A stretch of DNA of 60,366 bases from an uncultured Eubacteriales bacterium (lineage in GTDB: Bacteria; Bacillota; Clostridia; Christensenellales; UBA1242), in the NCBI GenBank assembly GCA_948514155.1, contig CAOQYA010000005.1:1-60366 (forward strand), given 5' to 3'. The notes beneath the pieces are model-generated. The model saw only the letters and a program-made list of their open reading frames with translations. It did no database searches and was not told where the DNA came from. Below, piece after piece: positions 33,566 to 42,502 of this stretch. Position 1 is the stretch's first letter. The number at the start of each line of letters is the position of its first letter. The translations under genes and the position numbers were made by a program.

Positions 33566-34654
33566 ATGGAAAAGATTTTAGTCATATATGGCGGAAAAAG
33601 TGTGGAGCACGACATCTCAATTATCACCGCGCTGCAAGCAATGAACGCGATAGAGGGTGAATATGAGATTTTGCCGATTTACATCTCTCACGAAGGTGAG
33701 TTTTTGACCGGCGACAATTTATGCGATGTGAATATTTATGCAAACTTTGACGGCCTTGTCAAAAACAGACGAAAAGTGTTTTTGGACATGGGCAAATCTA
33801 GAGTGCTTGTTAAAGGCGGTTTTAAAACAAAAGTCTTCGATCCCAGTGCTGCGCTTGTGTGCATGCACGGGCTCAATGGCGAAGACGGAGCAATATGCGG
33901 AGCACTGCAAATGGCGGACATCCCATACACTTGCCCCTCTTTGCAGGCGAGTGCTGTGTGCATGGATAAGGCGATTGCAAAGTGTGTGCTTAGGGAGGCT
34001 GGAATTGCCGTGTGCGACGATGTTGTTGGGGAGGAGGTCGACCTTAAAGCGGCGGCAAAGAAACTTTCTTTTCCCATTATTGTCAAGCCTTCAAGATGCG
34101 GCAGCAGCGTGGGAATAATAAAGTGCGATAATATCTCTGAACTTAAAGAAGCCGTCGAAATTGCAAAAAACTATGACAAAAAACTTGTTTTGGAGCATTT
34201 TATTGAAAATCGACGGGAATTTAACTGCGCTTGCTTCAAAAAAGGAAGTGAGATTGTTTCTTCAAAAGTTTGCGAAGTTAAGTCGGAAGGCTTTTATTCA
34301 TTCGACGAAAAATATTTAAAATCAAAGCCCAATCTGACCTTGGCTGTTGAAAAGACGATTGAGAAAAAGATAAAAAAACTGGCGGCCGAAACTGTGTCCG
34401 CGCTTGAGTGTGACGGAACAGTGAGAGTTGATTTTTTAATGGACGAGGAAGAAAACATCTTTGTCAACGAAGTCAACACCATTCCCGGCTCACTTGCCTT
34501 CTATCTTTTCTCTGGCTTGAAAGAGATCGTTGTTGAAATGATTGAGGAAGCAAAGTTTCGCCACCGGCAAAATCAAAAATGCGCATTCGCTTTTGACTCG
34601 AACGCGCTGTCTATCTTCGCACAAGTTGATATGAATAAATATGCAAAAAAATGA
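33566..34654 (+). CDS. ddl: D-alanine--D-alanine ligase
   Basis: This ATP-grasp enzyme makes the D-Ala-D-Ala dipeptide used by MurF. The 362-residue product begins VIYGGKSVEHDISIIT (the GGxSxEHxxS signature). It continues with CMHGLNGEDGAICGAL, the ATP-grasp strand FPIIVKPSRCGSSVG, and the metal-binding FVNEVNTIPG. The active site retains the family pattern for D-Ala in the second site as far as I can judge. It lies 9 bases after murF with AAGGAG and ends 4 bases from the convergent kinase gene. Confidence 0.95.
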   Translation: MEKILVIYGGKSVEHDISIITALQAMNAIEGEYEILPIYISHEGEFLTGDNLCDVNIYANFDGLVKNRRKVFLDMGKSRVLVKGGFKTKVFDPSAALVCMHGLNGEDGAICGALQMADIPYTCPSLQASAVCMDKAIAKCVLREAGIAVCDDVVGEEVDLKAAAKKLSFPIIVKPSRCGSSVGIIKCDNISELKEAVEIAKNYDKKLVLEHFIENRREFNCACFKKGSEIVSSKVCEVKSEGFYSFDEKYLKSKPNLTLAVEKTIEKKIKKLAAETVSALECDGTVRVDFLMDEEENIFVNEVNTIPGSLAFYLFSGLKEIVVEMIEEAKFRHRQNQKCAFAFDSNALSIFAQVDMNKYAKK

Positions 34655-34658
34655 ATAA

Positions 34659-35606
34659 CTATTTTATCAAGAATTCCCAAAGCAGAGAGTCGGACGGCAC
34701 GAAACTTTTGTCTATTTTTTCGCATTTGTCAAGGCAGGAAACAATTTTAAGCACTTCCGCGCTTTGGCTGGCATCAAGGAAGAGGTCTTTAAAATAGTTG
34801 TTGTATATCAGTATTTCATAGCAGAGGGAAGTGTTAAGAAAATAGTCGCAGTTAAGTTTGAAAGGCTTGATGTTTTCCTCTTCGCCGCGGCGAACATTTT
34901 TCCAAGACTGCAGGCTTTTCTCCACTGAATAGCCTCGAGTTTGGCAGTCGCGAACACATCTTCTGAGCATGCGAAGTTCTTGCGCCCAAAGCACAGTTTT
35001 GTCTTCAAACAACAAATCGTCATATGGGCATATATACAATTTATAGGCATTTTCCACATGTCTGGAGATAATCAGAGGGTTTATCGCATGAATGCCTTCA
35101 ACGATTATTATATCGCCCTCCTTCCAAGTTGCCTTGTTTGTTTCGGCTTTTCGAGAGTTGGTCTCAAAATCGAAAATCGGCATCTCGGCTTTGCCGGAAG
35201 TGAGCATATCGTCGATAAAGTTGTTAAACAGCGTAAGGTCGAGGGTGAAAACAGACTCATAGTCCACGCTTCCGTCAGAGAGGCGTGCGCGCCTATCGTG
35301 TGGCAGCAAAAAGTCGTCGAGAGAAACGACAACACTGTTGTGTCCGCGCTCTAAAAGTTCTTTTCTGATAAGTTTGGAGCAGGTCGTTTTTCCCGAAGAG
35401 GAAGGTCCGCAAATAAAAAGCAGGTTTTTATTCGGCTGAGAAAGCATGTCGGCAAGAAGTTCGTCCATTTCGTCATAGAAAAACTTTTCGCAGCCCTCAA
35501 CTAATGCCTCGATTTCTCCGCTTGAAATTTTGTTGTTCAATTCTTCAATATGCACTTTGTTGTGCTTAAGAGTGTTATCTGAAATTATAAAGTCTTTTCT
35601 TTTCAT
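34659..35606 (-). CDS. uridine kinase family P-loop nucleoside kinase
   Basis: A 315-residue kinase with Walker A ICGPSSSGKTTCSKL near residue 70. It then has VVSLDDFLLPHDRR (the catalytic-base region of uridine kinases) and IIIVEGIHAINPLI. In Clostridia the usual version is about 550 residues with an N-terminal TGS and threonyl-tRNA-synthetase-like part; here only the kinase with a 65-residue lead-in remains. GAGG precedes ATG 35606. It is convergent with ddl, as a single gene. Confidence 0.82.
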   Translation of the reverse strand: MKRKDFIISDNTLKHNKVHIEELNNKISSGEIEALVEGCEKFFYDEMDELLADMLSQPNKNLLFICGPSSSGKTTCSKLIRKELLERGHNSVVVSLDDFLLPHDRRARLSDGSVDYESVFTLDLTLFNNFIDDMLTSGKAEMPIFDFETNSRKAETNKATWKEGDIIIVEGIHAINPLIISRHVENAYKLYICPYDDLLFEDKTVLWAQELRMLRRCVRDCQTRGYSVEKSLQSWKNVRRGEEENIKPFKLNCDYFLNTSLCYEILIYNNYFKDLFLDASQSAEVLKIVSCLDKCEKIDKSFVPSDSLLWEFLIK

Positions 35607-35621
35607 GTTGCCTCAACGATA

Positions 35622-35627
35622 ATTATA
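35622..35627 (-). promoter_or_regulatory. extended -10 promoter of the uridine kinase-like gene
   Basis: Minus strand: TG-C-TATAAT (TATAAT at 35627-35622), 15 bases before the ATG, without a good -35. Confidence 0.6.
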
Positions 35628-35735
35628 GCATATTCCTAAAAACAAAAAAAATTATTTTGTCTAATATTAGTCTTTTTTGAGAGCGGCCGCTATCTTTGCC
35701 TCGGCCGAGTTAAAATATTTTAAATTGGAGAAAAA

Positions 35736-37211
35736 ATGAAACTTAAAGAAGTTATTCACACCTTCAATCATTATGACCTTCCTAAAGAACTTTTGGAAGA
35801 AGAGGTGAAAAGAGTTGTCATAGACCCCAAAAAGGTGAAAAAGGGCGATGTTTTTCTGATGCTCAAGGACGACGATAAGTCGCAATTCAAAATGCGGGAA
35901 GCGCTGGAGCGGGGCGCGAAGTTTGTGCTCTGCGCAAGTGACTATGGCATTGAAAACTGCTATTCCATTCGAAACCCGCGAAGAGCGTTTGCAATCATGA
36001 GCAAAAAACTCAATCATTCAAGTTGCGACAGGCTGAAAATTATCGGCGTCACCGGCACGAACGGAAAAACGACCACCACAAATTTAATATATGACATTCT
36101 CAAAGGTGCGGGCAAAAGAGTGGGTGTTATTGGCACGCTGGGCTACAAAATTGAGGGCGAGTTTGAGGACACAGGCTTCACCACGCCAGACCCAGACATC
36201 TTGCACAAGATTTTCCGCAAAATGGAAAATGCGGGGGTGGAATATGTTGTCATGGAAGTTTCTGCACATGCGCTAGCACTTGAGAAAATGGCGGGAATAA
36301 CTTTCAGCGTGGCTGTGCTGACAAACATCACCCAAGATCACCTCGACTTTTTCGGCAGTATGCAAAACTACGAAAGGGCAAAAATGAAACTTTTTTCGCT
36401 GCAACAATCAAGGCGGGCAGTGGTTTGTGCCGACGGGGTGAATATGGTGCGCTTTATGAACTACTGCGACATTCCGGTGCTTTCATATGGCATCAACAGC
36501 CCCAGCGATGTGTTTGCAATCGACATCAAGCAGTCGCTTGCGGGCAGCGAGTTTGTTTGCAATGTGAATGACAATGTCTTCATTGCGAGCACACCTTTGA
36601 CGGGCGAGTTTAACATTGAAAACGCGCTTGCTGCAATCAGCGTGTGCTCGCTTGTTGGAATTGAACTTGAAACAATTAAGCGTGAACTTAAATATCTGCC
36701 GGCGATTGAGGGAAGATTTAATGTGATTTCCGAAGGCGGCAAAAGAGTGGTTGTCGATTTTGCGCACACCCCCGACGGGCTGGAGAAAATTATTAGAAGT
36801 GTCAAAGCGCTCACCTTGGGAAAGACTATCACCGTGTTTGGCTGCGGCGGCGACCGAGACAAAACAAAGCGTCCAATCATGGGCAAGGTGGCATCGAGTT
36901 TGTCCGATTTTGTTTATCTGACAAGTGATAACCCCCGCTTTGAAGAGCCGGAAGATATAATCGAGGACATAAGAGGGGGCATTTCTGGAGATAACTATAT
37001 TGTTGAGCCAAATAGAGCAAAAGCCATTCGTCTTGCCCTCGAAAACGCGGGCGAAGAGGACACTGTCATCATTGCGGGCAAGGGCGGCGAGCACTATCAA
37101 GACATAGCAGGCGTCAAACATCCATACAATGATTATGACGAAGTTTATAAATTCTTTCGAAGCAAACTTCAAGTGATAGAAGGAGAGACTAAAATTGACC
37201 TTGACCATTAA
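35736..37211 (+). CDS. murE: UDP-MurNAc-tripeptide synthetase MurE (meso-DAP type)
   Basis: MurE adds the third residue of the stem peptide. The 491-residue protein has the P-loop VTGTNGKTTTTNL near residue 110, DHLDFFGSMQNYERAK, and the C-terminal DNPRFEEPE motif. The arginine in DNPR marks enzymes that add meso-diaminopimelate; lysine-adding enzymes differ at this position. TTGGAG precedes the ATG. It begins the division and wall cluster on the + strand; TAAAAT at 35711-35716 could be its -10, but I see no matching -35. The genes normally before it (mraZ, rsmH, ftsL, PBP) are not here. Confidence 0.95.
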   Translation: MKLKEVIHTFNHYDLPKELLEEEVKRVVIDPKKVKKGDVFLMLKDDDKSQFKMREALERGAKFVLCASDYGIENCYSIRNPRRAFAIMSKKLNHSSCDRLKIIGVTGTNGKTTTTNLIYDILKGAGKRVGVIGTLGYKIEGEFEDTGFTTPDPDILHKIFRKMENAGVEYVVMEVSAHALALEKMAGITFSVAVLTNITQDHLDFFGSMQNYERAKMKLFSLQQSRRAVVCADGVNMVRFMNYCDIPVLSYGINSPSDVFAIDIKQSLAGSEFVCNVNDNVFIASTPLTGEFNIENALAAISVCSLVGIELETIKRELKYLPAIEGRFNVISEGGKRVVVDFAHTPDGLEKIIRSVKALTLGKTITVFGCGGDRDKTKRPIMGKVASSLSDFVYLTSDNPRFEEPEDIIEDIRGGISGDNYIVEPNRAKAIRLALENAGEEDTVIIAGKGGEHYQDIAGVKHPYNDYDEVYKFFRSKLQVIEGETKIDLDH

Positions 37212-38160
37212 AATTCTTCTTATAACAATAGTCAGCCTCGTGGTGGGGCTGGCTCTTGCATGGCCGACCATTGCGCTATGCAAAAAAATGAAGGCGCAGC
37301 AGACTGTGCTGCACTATGTGGAAAAGCATTCCTCGAAAACCGGCACGCCGACCATGGGTGGAGTGATTTTTATCTTCGCTGCGCTTATCGGCTGTGCCTT
37401 TTTCTTGTGGACAAACTCTTTTTATGCTTGGCTTAGCATGCTTGTTATGTTTGCATTCGGCCTGCTTGGCTTTCTTGACGACTTTATCAAAATCCACTTT
37501 CATCAAAACGAGGGGCTAAAACCATATCAAAAAATAGTTGGACAAACTGCCATTGCGCTTATCATCGCTTTTCTTATCTACTACAAACTCGGTGGCACGC
37601 TCGACTTTTTTGGCATTAAGTTTTCAATTGGGTGGGGAATTATTCCTTTCGCTGTTGTGGTGTTTTTGGCGGTGGTCAACTCTGTCAATCTCACCGACGG
37701 CTTGGACGGTCTTGCCGGCGGGACAAGCCTTGTGTATCTTCTCTTCTTCGGCGCGATTGTGGCACTTATCGGAGATGCACAAATGGACATGCTTGCACTT
37801 GCGTCTTTTGCTGTCTGCGGCGGACTGATAGCCTTTCTCGCGGTCAACACTTTTCCTGCCAAGATTTTCATGGGCGACACAGGCTCTTTGGCGCTTGGCG
37901 GCTTCATCGCCTGCCTTGGGCTTTTCTCCGGAAAGGTGCTGCTGATTCCAATTATGGGGCTGATGTTTGTCCTCTCGGCGCTTAGCGACATCATTCAAGT
38001 GGCGCACTACAAGCGCACAAAAAAGAGGGTGTTTTTGATGGCGCCGCTTCACCATCATTTCGAAAAAAAGGGGGTGCATGAAAATCGCATAGTCACAATA
38101 TATATAATTGTGACAAGCCTTATCTCTGCGGTTTGTCTGATTTTAGAAATCGCGTTGTAG
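37195..38160 (+). CDS. mraY: phospho-MurNAc-pentapeptide transferase MraY
   Basis: This integral membrane enzyme moves phospho-MurNAc-pentapeptide to undecaprenyl phosphate, giving lipid I. The 321-residue, roughly 10-TM protein has KTGTPTMGG, the DD motif in FLDDFIK, NLTDGLDGLAGG, FMGDTGSLALGG and the catalytic HHHFEKKG. I use the TTG at 37195 because AAGGAGAG lies 7 bases upstream and no suitable ATG is near. It overlaps murE by 17 bases. Confidence 0.95.
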   Translation: MTLTIKILLITIVSLVVGLALAWPTIALCKKMKAQQTVLHYVEKHSSKTGTPTMGGVIFIFAALIGCAFFLWTNSFYAWLSMLVMFAFGLLGFLDDFIKIHFHQNEGLKPYQKIVGQTAIALIIAFLIYYKLGGTLDFFGIKFSIGWGIIPFAVVVFLAVVNSVNLTDGLDGLAGGTSLVYLLFFGAIVALIGDAQMDMLALASFAVCGGLIAFLAVNTFPAKIFMGDTGSLALGGFIACLGLFSGKVLLIPIMGLMFVLSALSDIIQVAHYKRTKKRVFLMAPLHHHFEKKGVHENRIVTIYIIVTSLISAVCLILEIAL

Positions 38161-38167
38161 GTGGAAA

Positions 38168-39463
38168 ATGAAAAACTTGAAAGGAAAAAAGGTGCTGGTC
38201 TATGGGCTGGGAGGAAGCGGAAGTGCTGCAAGCAAACTGCTTCACAGCTTGGGAGCTTGCGTCAGCGTCTATGACGAGGACAAAAAGTTCCGCAGCCTTT
38301 TTTGTTTTGACGAGGAGCCGCTTTCGCACAAGTTTGACCTTGTTGTTGTCAGCCCGGGAATTAAAGTTATCGGCAACTCGCTCATTTCCGGCTTTCGCGC
38401 AAGAAAGACGCCCGTTATCAGCGAGATTGACCTTGGCAGCCGCTATTGCCGCGGGAAACTTATTGCAGTGACCGGCACAAATGGCAAGACCACCACATGC
38501 TCGCTGCTTGGCAAAATATTCGAAGAGGCAGGCAAGGACACTTTTGTGTGCGGAAATATCGGACTGCCTATTTCCTCTATCGCGCTCAAATCGGACAAGA
38601 AAAGTTATATCGTTTGCGAGACCTCCAATTTTCAACTGGAACTTTCCGAAAGTTTCTCGCCAGATGTTGCATGTGTGCTCAACATTGAAGAGGACCACCT
38701 CGACCGTCACGAAAGTTTTGGCGAATATGTGCGTGTGAAAAACAAAATTTTTCAAAACTGCAAAGGCTCGTGCGAGAGTGTTGTCAATCTTGATGACGAA
38801 GGGGCGATGCGGCTTAATTTGCCTAAAAAAGTCAATTTTTTCTCATTTAATCCGCTAAAAAAGGGCATTTCTGTTAAAAATGGCTGCATTTATAACGGAA
38901 AAACTAGAATTATCTCTGTGGACGACATTCCTTTAATTGGCAAAAAAAATGTGTCTAATGTCATGGCTGCAGTGGCGATTGCCTGCCTTTGCAAGATTAA
39001 GCCAAAGTTTATTCAAAGTGCAATTATGCATTTTTCTCCGCCGCCTCACAGGCTTGAATATGTGGATGAGATTAACGGAGTTAAGTTTGTCAATGACTCC
39101 AAATCGACCAATATTGCGTGCGTTAAAATGGCGATTGAAAGTTTGGAAGGGCAGAAGATTGTGCTGATGCTCGGCGGCCAGAATAAAGACCTCAACTTTG
39201 AAAAGTTTTTTGAAGAGCGACCAAAAATTTCGAGATGTATTTGTTTTGGTGAGGCGGGAGAGACAATTCACGCGGCGGCAACAAGATTTGGCTATCAGTC
39301 GGAATGTTTTGAAACTTTGAAAGAAGCCACGCTTTATGCTAAGCGTGAGGCGGAGGCTGGCGAACTTGTTTTGTTGTCGCCCGGCTGCACCAGTTTCGAC
39401 GAGTTTTCGTCATATGCTGTGAGAGGTCAAATTTTTACGGAGCTTGTTAGAAGTGAGAGTTAA
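38168..39463 (+). CDS. murD: UDP-MurNAc-L-alanine--D-glutamate ligase MurD
   Basis: MurD adds D-glutamate to UDP-MurNAc-L-Ala. The 431-residue protein shows the N-terminal Rossmann-like part (VLVYGLGGSGSAASKL), P-loop AVTGTNGKTTTCSL near residue 105, NIEEDHLDRH, the central PPPHRLEYV and FVNDSKSTN, and the closing SPGCTSFDEFSSYAVRG. GGTGG precedes the ATG, 8 bases after mraY. It overlaps ftsW. Confidence 0.95.
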   Translation: MKNLKGKKVLVYGLGGSGSAASKLLHSLGACVSVYDEDKKFRSLFCFDEEPLSHKFDLVVVSPGIKVIGNSLISGFRARKTPVISEIDLGSRYCRGKLIAVTGTNGKTTTCSLLGKIFEEAGKDTFVCGNIGLPISSIALKSDKKSYIVCETSNFQLELSESFSPDVACVLNIEEDHLDRHESFGEYVRVKNKIFQNCKGSCESVVNLDDEGAMRLNLPKKVNFFSFNPLKKGISVKNGCIYNGKTRIISVDDIPLIGKKNVSNVMAAVAIACLCKIKPKFIQSAIMHFSPPPHRLEYVDEINGVKFVNDSKSTNIACVKMAIESLEGQKIVLMLGGQNKDLNFEKFFEERPKISRCICFGEAGETIHAAATRFGYQSECFETLKEATLYAKREAEAGELVLLSPGCTSFDEFSSYAVRGQIFTELVRSES

Positions 39464-40556
39464 AACAAACTATTTTCTTATTGCTGCAATTGTGCTGGGA
39501 CTGACCGCTTTCGGGGCGGTCATGGTCTATTCTGCAAGTTCTTATTCGGCCGCCTATCACTACAACAACGAATATTTTTTCTTGTATAAGCAACTGTTTG
39601 GAATTGTTATCGGCCTTGCACTTATGATTGGGCTTTCCTTTTTTGATTATCACAAACTTAAAAAATTTAAGTGGCTTTTTGTCATTGTTACAATTATTCT
39701 TCTTGCCCTTGTTTTTATTCCCGGCATTGGAACAGAAAGTTATGGCGCAAAACGGTGGCTATCATTGTTTGGCTTTTCCATTCAACCGTCTGAGGTGGCA
39801 AAGTTTGCGCTCGTTATCTTTTTGGCTGCATATTTAAGTGACAATCACGAAAAAATTAAGTCCTTTAAAACATTGCTTGTGCCACTTGCAGTTGCAGGAC
39901 TTTTCTGTCTGCTTGTGATTTTGGAGCCGTCAATGTCGGTGACAATGTGTCTTGCATTTGTGACGCTATTTATGCTTATCGCCGGCGGAATTAGCAAAAA
40001 GCACACCCTTATGCTTTCCGTTCCGGCAGCGGCCGCTGTGCCGCTCTTGATCGCGCTCGAGCCTTATCGCTTAAAAAGGCTGTTTGCATTTATCAACCCT
40101 TGGGGCTCGCCGCAAGGCGAGGGCTTTCAACTTATTCAGTCGCTATATTCGCTTGGCTCGGGCGGCTGGTTCGGAGTTGGCATTTTCAATTCGCGCCAAA
40201 AATATCTTTTCCTGCCGTTTGCTGAGTCCGATTTTATCTTTTCGGTAATCGGCGAAGAAATTGGGCTTGTCGGCTGCCTTCTTCTGATGCTCACATTTGT
40301 GGCGCTTATCGTGCTGCTTGTGAAAATTGCACTTAACGCGCCCGACCGCTTCGGCGCGCTGCTTGCGGGAGGAATCGCTTTCATAATTGCAATTCAAACA
40401 ATTCTCAATATTGCTGTGGTGACCGGCAGTATTCCGCCGACGGGGCTTCCGCTTCCGTTTATCTCAAGCGGAGGAACAAGCGTTATGATGTTCATGGCCG
40501 GCATCGGCATTTGCCTTAACATTTTAAGACAGCACAAAAAAAACTCGCTTATCTAG
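39453..40556 (+). CDS. ftsW: SEDS family glycosyltransferase FtsW
   Basis: A SEDS protein with about 10 membrane segments that polymerises glycan strands at the septum together with a class B PBP. Conserved stretches are GTESYGAKRWL, SIQPSEVAKFALVIFLAAYL, the large extracellular loop with NPWGSPQGEGFQLIQS, and LPLPFISSGGTSVMMFM. GTG 39453 has ACGGAG ten bases upstream; a TTG at 39444 is too close to it. The location in the murD-murA cluster favours FtsW over RodA or SpoVE, but sequence alone cannot exclude SpoVE. The partner PBP is not in the window. Confidence 0.9.
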   Translation: MRVKTNYFLIAAIVLGLTAFGAVMVYSASSYSAAYHYNNEYFFLYKQLFGIVIGLALMIGLSFFDYHKLKKFKWLFVIVTIILLALVFIPGIGTESYGAKRWLSLFGFSIQPSEVAKFALVIFLAAYLSDNHEKIKSFKTLLVPLAVAGLFCLLVILEPSMSVTMCLAFVTLFMLIAGGISKKHTLMLSVPAAAAVPLLIALEPYRLKRLFAFINPWGSPQGEGFQLIQSLYSLGSGGWFGVGIFNSRQKYLFLPFAESDFIFSVIGEEIGLVGCLLLMLTFVALIVLLVKIALNAPDRFGALLAGGIAFIIAIQTILNIAVVTGSIPPTGLPLPFISSGGTSVMMFMAGIGICLNILRQHKKNSLI

Positions 40557-40566
40557 AGCGAGTTTC
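40533..40566 (-). terminator. terminator for the reverse-strand gene, overlapping the ftsW end
   Basis: AAACTCGCT / AGCGAGTTT. On the minus strand it is followed by T8. It contains both stop codons of the convergent genes. Confidence 0.8.
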
Positions 40567-41112
40567 GTCGTCTTTAAGAGGCCACAGCTCGTATGTTATG
40601 TCAGAGCAGAATTCGTCATGTTTTTTGTCTTGAATTTGTATAAAATCGGGTTCGGAAACTCCTTTATATTTAGGGTTCTTTCGTTCTTCCAGTTCCTTTT
40701 CGATTGCAAAATATGAGTCGGCAATAAGTGCTCCGGTGCTGATATATGCGTCACTGGAATTTATATTTGCATCTATTGTTTCTGGGTTATCAGTGAAAAC
40801 TTCATTAGCCATTTTATTGAACTTTATGGCTCTATCTAAATTTGCTGCGCCGGCTGCTATTGCCGGAAGTGCGGCAACAACTGGGAAAAGCACATTTTCA
40901 GGCTGCAGATATTTTAAATCGCATGCAAAGAAACAACCCAGGGCTGTGACAAATGTCGCCAAACCAAAACTTGCCACAGTTTTAAGTATGCAATGTTTCT
41001 TGAATAATAATAAAAATGAGGTCGTTCTTGCGAAGATGCTCAAAGCCGCGTTTTGGGCTTTTCGATTATATGAAAGTTTATCATACATTTTAATTACCAA
41101 TTCTCTTTTCAT
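40549..41112 (-). CDS. two-TM protein of unknown function inside the division cluster
   Basis: A 187-residue protein. Two hydrophobic segments lie near residues 46-65 (TVASFGLATFVTALGCFFA) and 75-92 (VLFPVVAALPAIAAGAANL). They are followed by a hydrophilic C-terminal half with KELEERKNPKYKGVSEPDFI. It is not recognised. It is on the opposite strand to all neighbours, exactly where murG is expected between ftsW and murA. Two starts are possible: ATG 41118 with an AAGGTGA-like Shine-Dalgarno, or ATG 41112, which coincides with the predicted transcript start. It has its own consensus promoter and terminator, so it is a self-contained insertion. Confidence 0.7.
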   Translation of the reverse strand: MKRELVIKMYDKLSYNRKAQNAALSIFARTTSFLLLFKKHCILKTVASFGLATFVTALGCFFACDLKYLQPENVLFPVVAALPAIAAGAANLDRAIKFNKMANEVFTDNPETIDANINSSDAYISTGALIADSYFAIEKELEERKNPKYKGVSEPDFIQIQDKKHDEFCSDITYELWPLKDDETRSR

Positions 41113-41118
41113 AGTCAT

Positions 41119-41147
41119 ATTTTATCACCTTATCGGTTGTTTGTCAA
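41119..41147 (-). promoter_or_regulatory. consensus promoter of the inserted two-TM gene
   Basis: Minus strand: TTGACA (41147-41142), 17 bp, TAAAAT (41124-41119). The predicted +1 is 41112, the A of the second ATG. Confidence 0.8.
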
Positions 41148-41245
41148 TAGCCAATTTGAAAGTTGCTAAGGCAAAAAGTCACTTACAGGGCGGGCATTTC
41201 ATACAATAAATTATGAGAAAACCGACTAACTAAAGAGGAACACAA

Positions 41246-42502
41246 ATGACCAAACTTATAATTCAAGGCGGAAGGAAACTTTCTGGCGAATTGGAGGTGA
41301 CTGCCGCTAAAAACTCATATCTTCCCATTCTTGCGGCCTGTTTACTGTGCGAGGAGAAGATTGAACTACATAACTACCCATATTATTCCGACACCGAGAG
41401 TATGTGTGAAATTATCACTTCGCTGGGTGGAAGGATAGAAAAAGAGGGCAGTGTTTTGACTGTTGACCCTTCAAGTCTTTTTTCATGGAAGATTGAAAGC
41501 GAGCTTGCAAGTAAAGTGCGCTCATCTATCTTCACGCTAGGTGCGCTGCTCGGCAGATTTAAGAGGGCGCATGTGGCATATCCCGGTGGCTGCGAGATTG
41601 GCGCGCGGCCGATAGACATTCACCTTGCGGGCTTCAGAAAGTTGGGCGTGAGGGTGGAAGAAAAACACGGCTACATCTATTGCAACGCCGAGAAAATGCA
41701 CCCTGCAAGCATTATGCTTGATTTTCCAAGCGTGGGCGCGACCGAGAGTTTGATTATGGCCAGCGTCAATTTGGAAGGGCAAACGCGCATTCTAAACGCT
41801 GCAAGAGAGCCGGAAATCGTTGACCTGCAAGACTTTTTGAACGCTATGGGCGCGGATGTTCGAGGGGCGGGCAGCAGCGAGATAATAATAAGTGGCGTCA
41901 AAAAACTTCGGGGCTGCTCTTTCACGCCGATTGCCGACCGCATAATTGCCGGCACATATATCATTGCAACTGCGATGTGCGGCGGAGATGTGCTGCTTAA
42001 TGGCGCAAAAGCCGAACATTTGCGGGCGCTTATTGATAAAATAGATAAATCTGCTTGCATGATTGAAGTTAAAAATGATAAAATCAGGGTGAAAAGTGAT
42101 GCAAGGCCGATTGCTGTTGGCAAAATGGAGACCTCTGTCTATCCCGGCCTTCCCACCGATTTGCAGGCGCAACTGCTGGCTCTTGCCACGATAAGCGAGG
42201 GCTCCAGCATGATTGTTGAGAATGTGTTTGAGTCGCGCTTTAAGCATGTGCCGGAACTTATTAAAATGGGCGCAGATGTGCATGTTAAAGATCGAGTTGC
42301 ATTTGTGAGGGGCGTTAAACACCTCTATGGCGCGTCGGTTAGCGGAATGGACCTTCGCGGCACCGCGTCACTTGTGCTTGCCGGCCTTGTTGCCGACGGC
42401 TACACAATGATTTCAAATGTGCATCACATCGACCGCGGCTACAAGAACATCGAAATCGAACTTTCAAAACTTGGGGCTGATATAAAAAGGATTGACGATT
42501 GA
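41246..42502 (+). CDS. murA: UDP-GlcNAc 1-carboxyvinyltransferase MurA
   Basis: MurA transfers enolpyruvate from PEP to UDP-GlcNAc, the first committed step of peptidoglycan synthesis. The 418-residue protein has the substrate lysine-asparagine in VTAAKNSYLPILAACLL and the fosfomycin-sensitive cysteine in YPGGCEIGARPIDIH. The inverse-barrel signature LPTDLQAQ is also present. AAGAGGAAC precedes the ATG; the promoter is not obvious (TACAAT at 41202-41207 is a possible -10). ftsQ overlaps its stop codon. Confidence 0.96.
   Translation: MTKLIIQGGRKLSGELEVTAAKNSYLPILAACLLCEEKIELHNYPYYSDTESMCEIITSLGGRIEKEGSVLTVDPSSLFSWKIESELASKVRSSIFTLGALLGRFKRAHVAYPGGCEIGARPIDIHLAGFRKLGVRVEEKHGYIYCNAEKMHPASIMLDFPSVGATESLIMASVNLEGQTRILNAAREPEIVDLQDFLNAMGADVRGAGSSEIIISGVKKLRGCSFTPIADRIIAGTYIIATAMCGGDVLLNGAKAEHLRALIDKIDKSACMIEVKNDKIRVKSDARPIAVGKMETSVYPGLPTDLQAQLLALATISEGSSMIVENVFESRFKHVPELIKMGADVHVKDRVAFVRGVKHLYGASVSGMDLRGTASLVLAGLVADGYTMISNVHHIDRGYKNIEIELSKLGADIKRIDD

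Noticed and set aside
35681..35710. GCGGCCGC and CTCGGCCGAG palindromes before murE as a terminator or operator
   Set aside because: No T run follows and the two palindromes do not form a convincing joint structure; no evidence beyond GC-rich symmetry.
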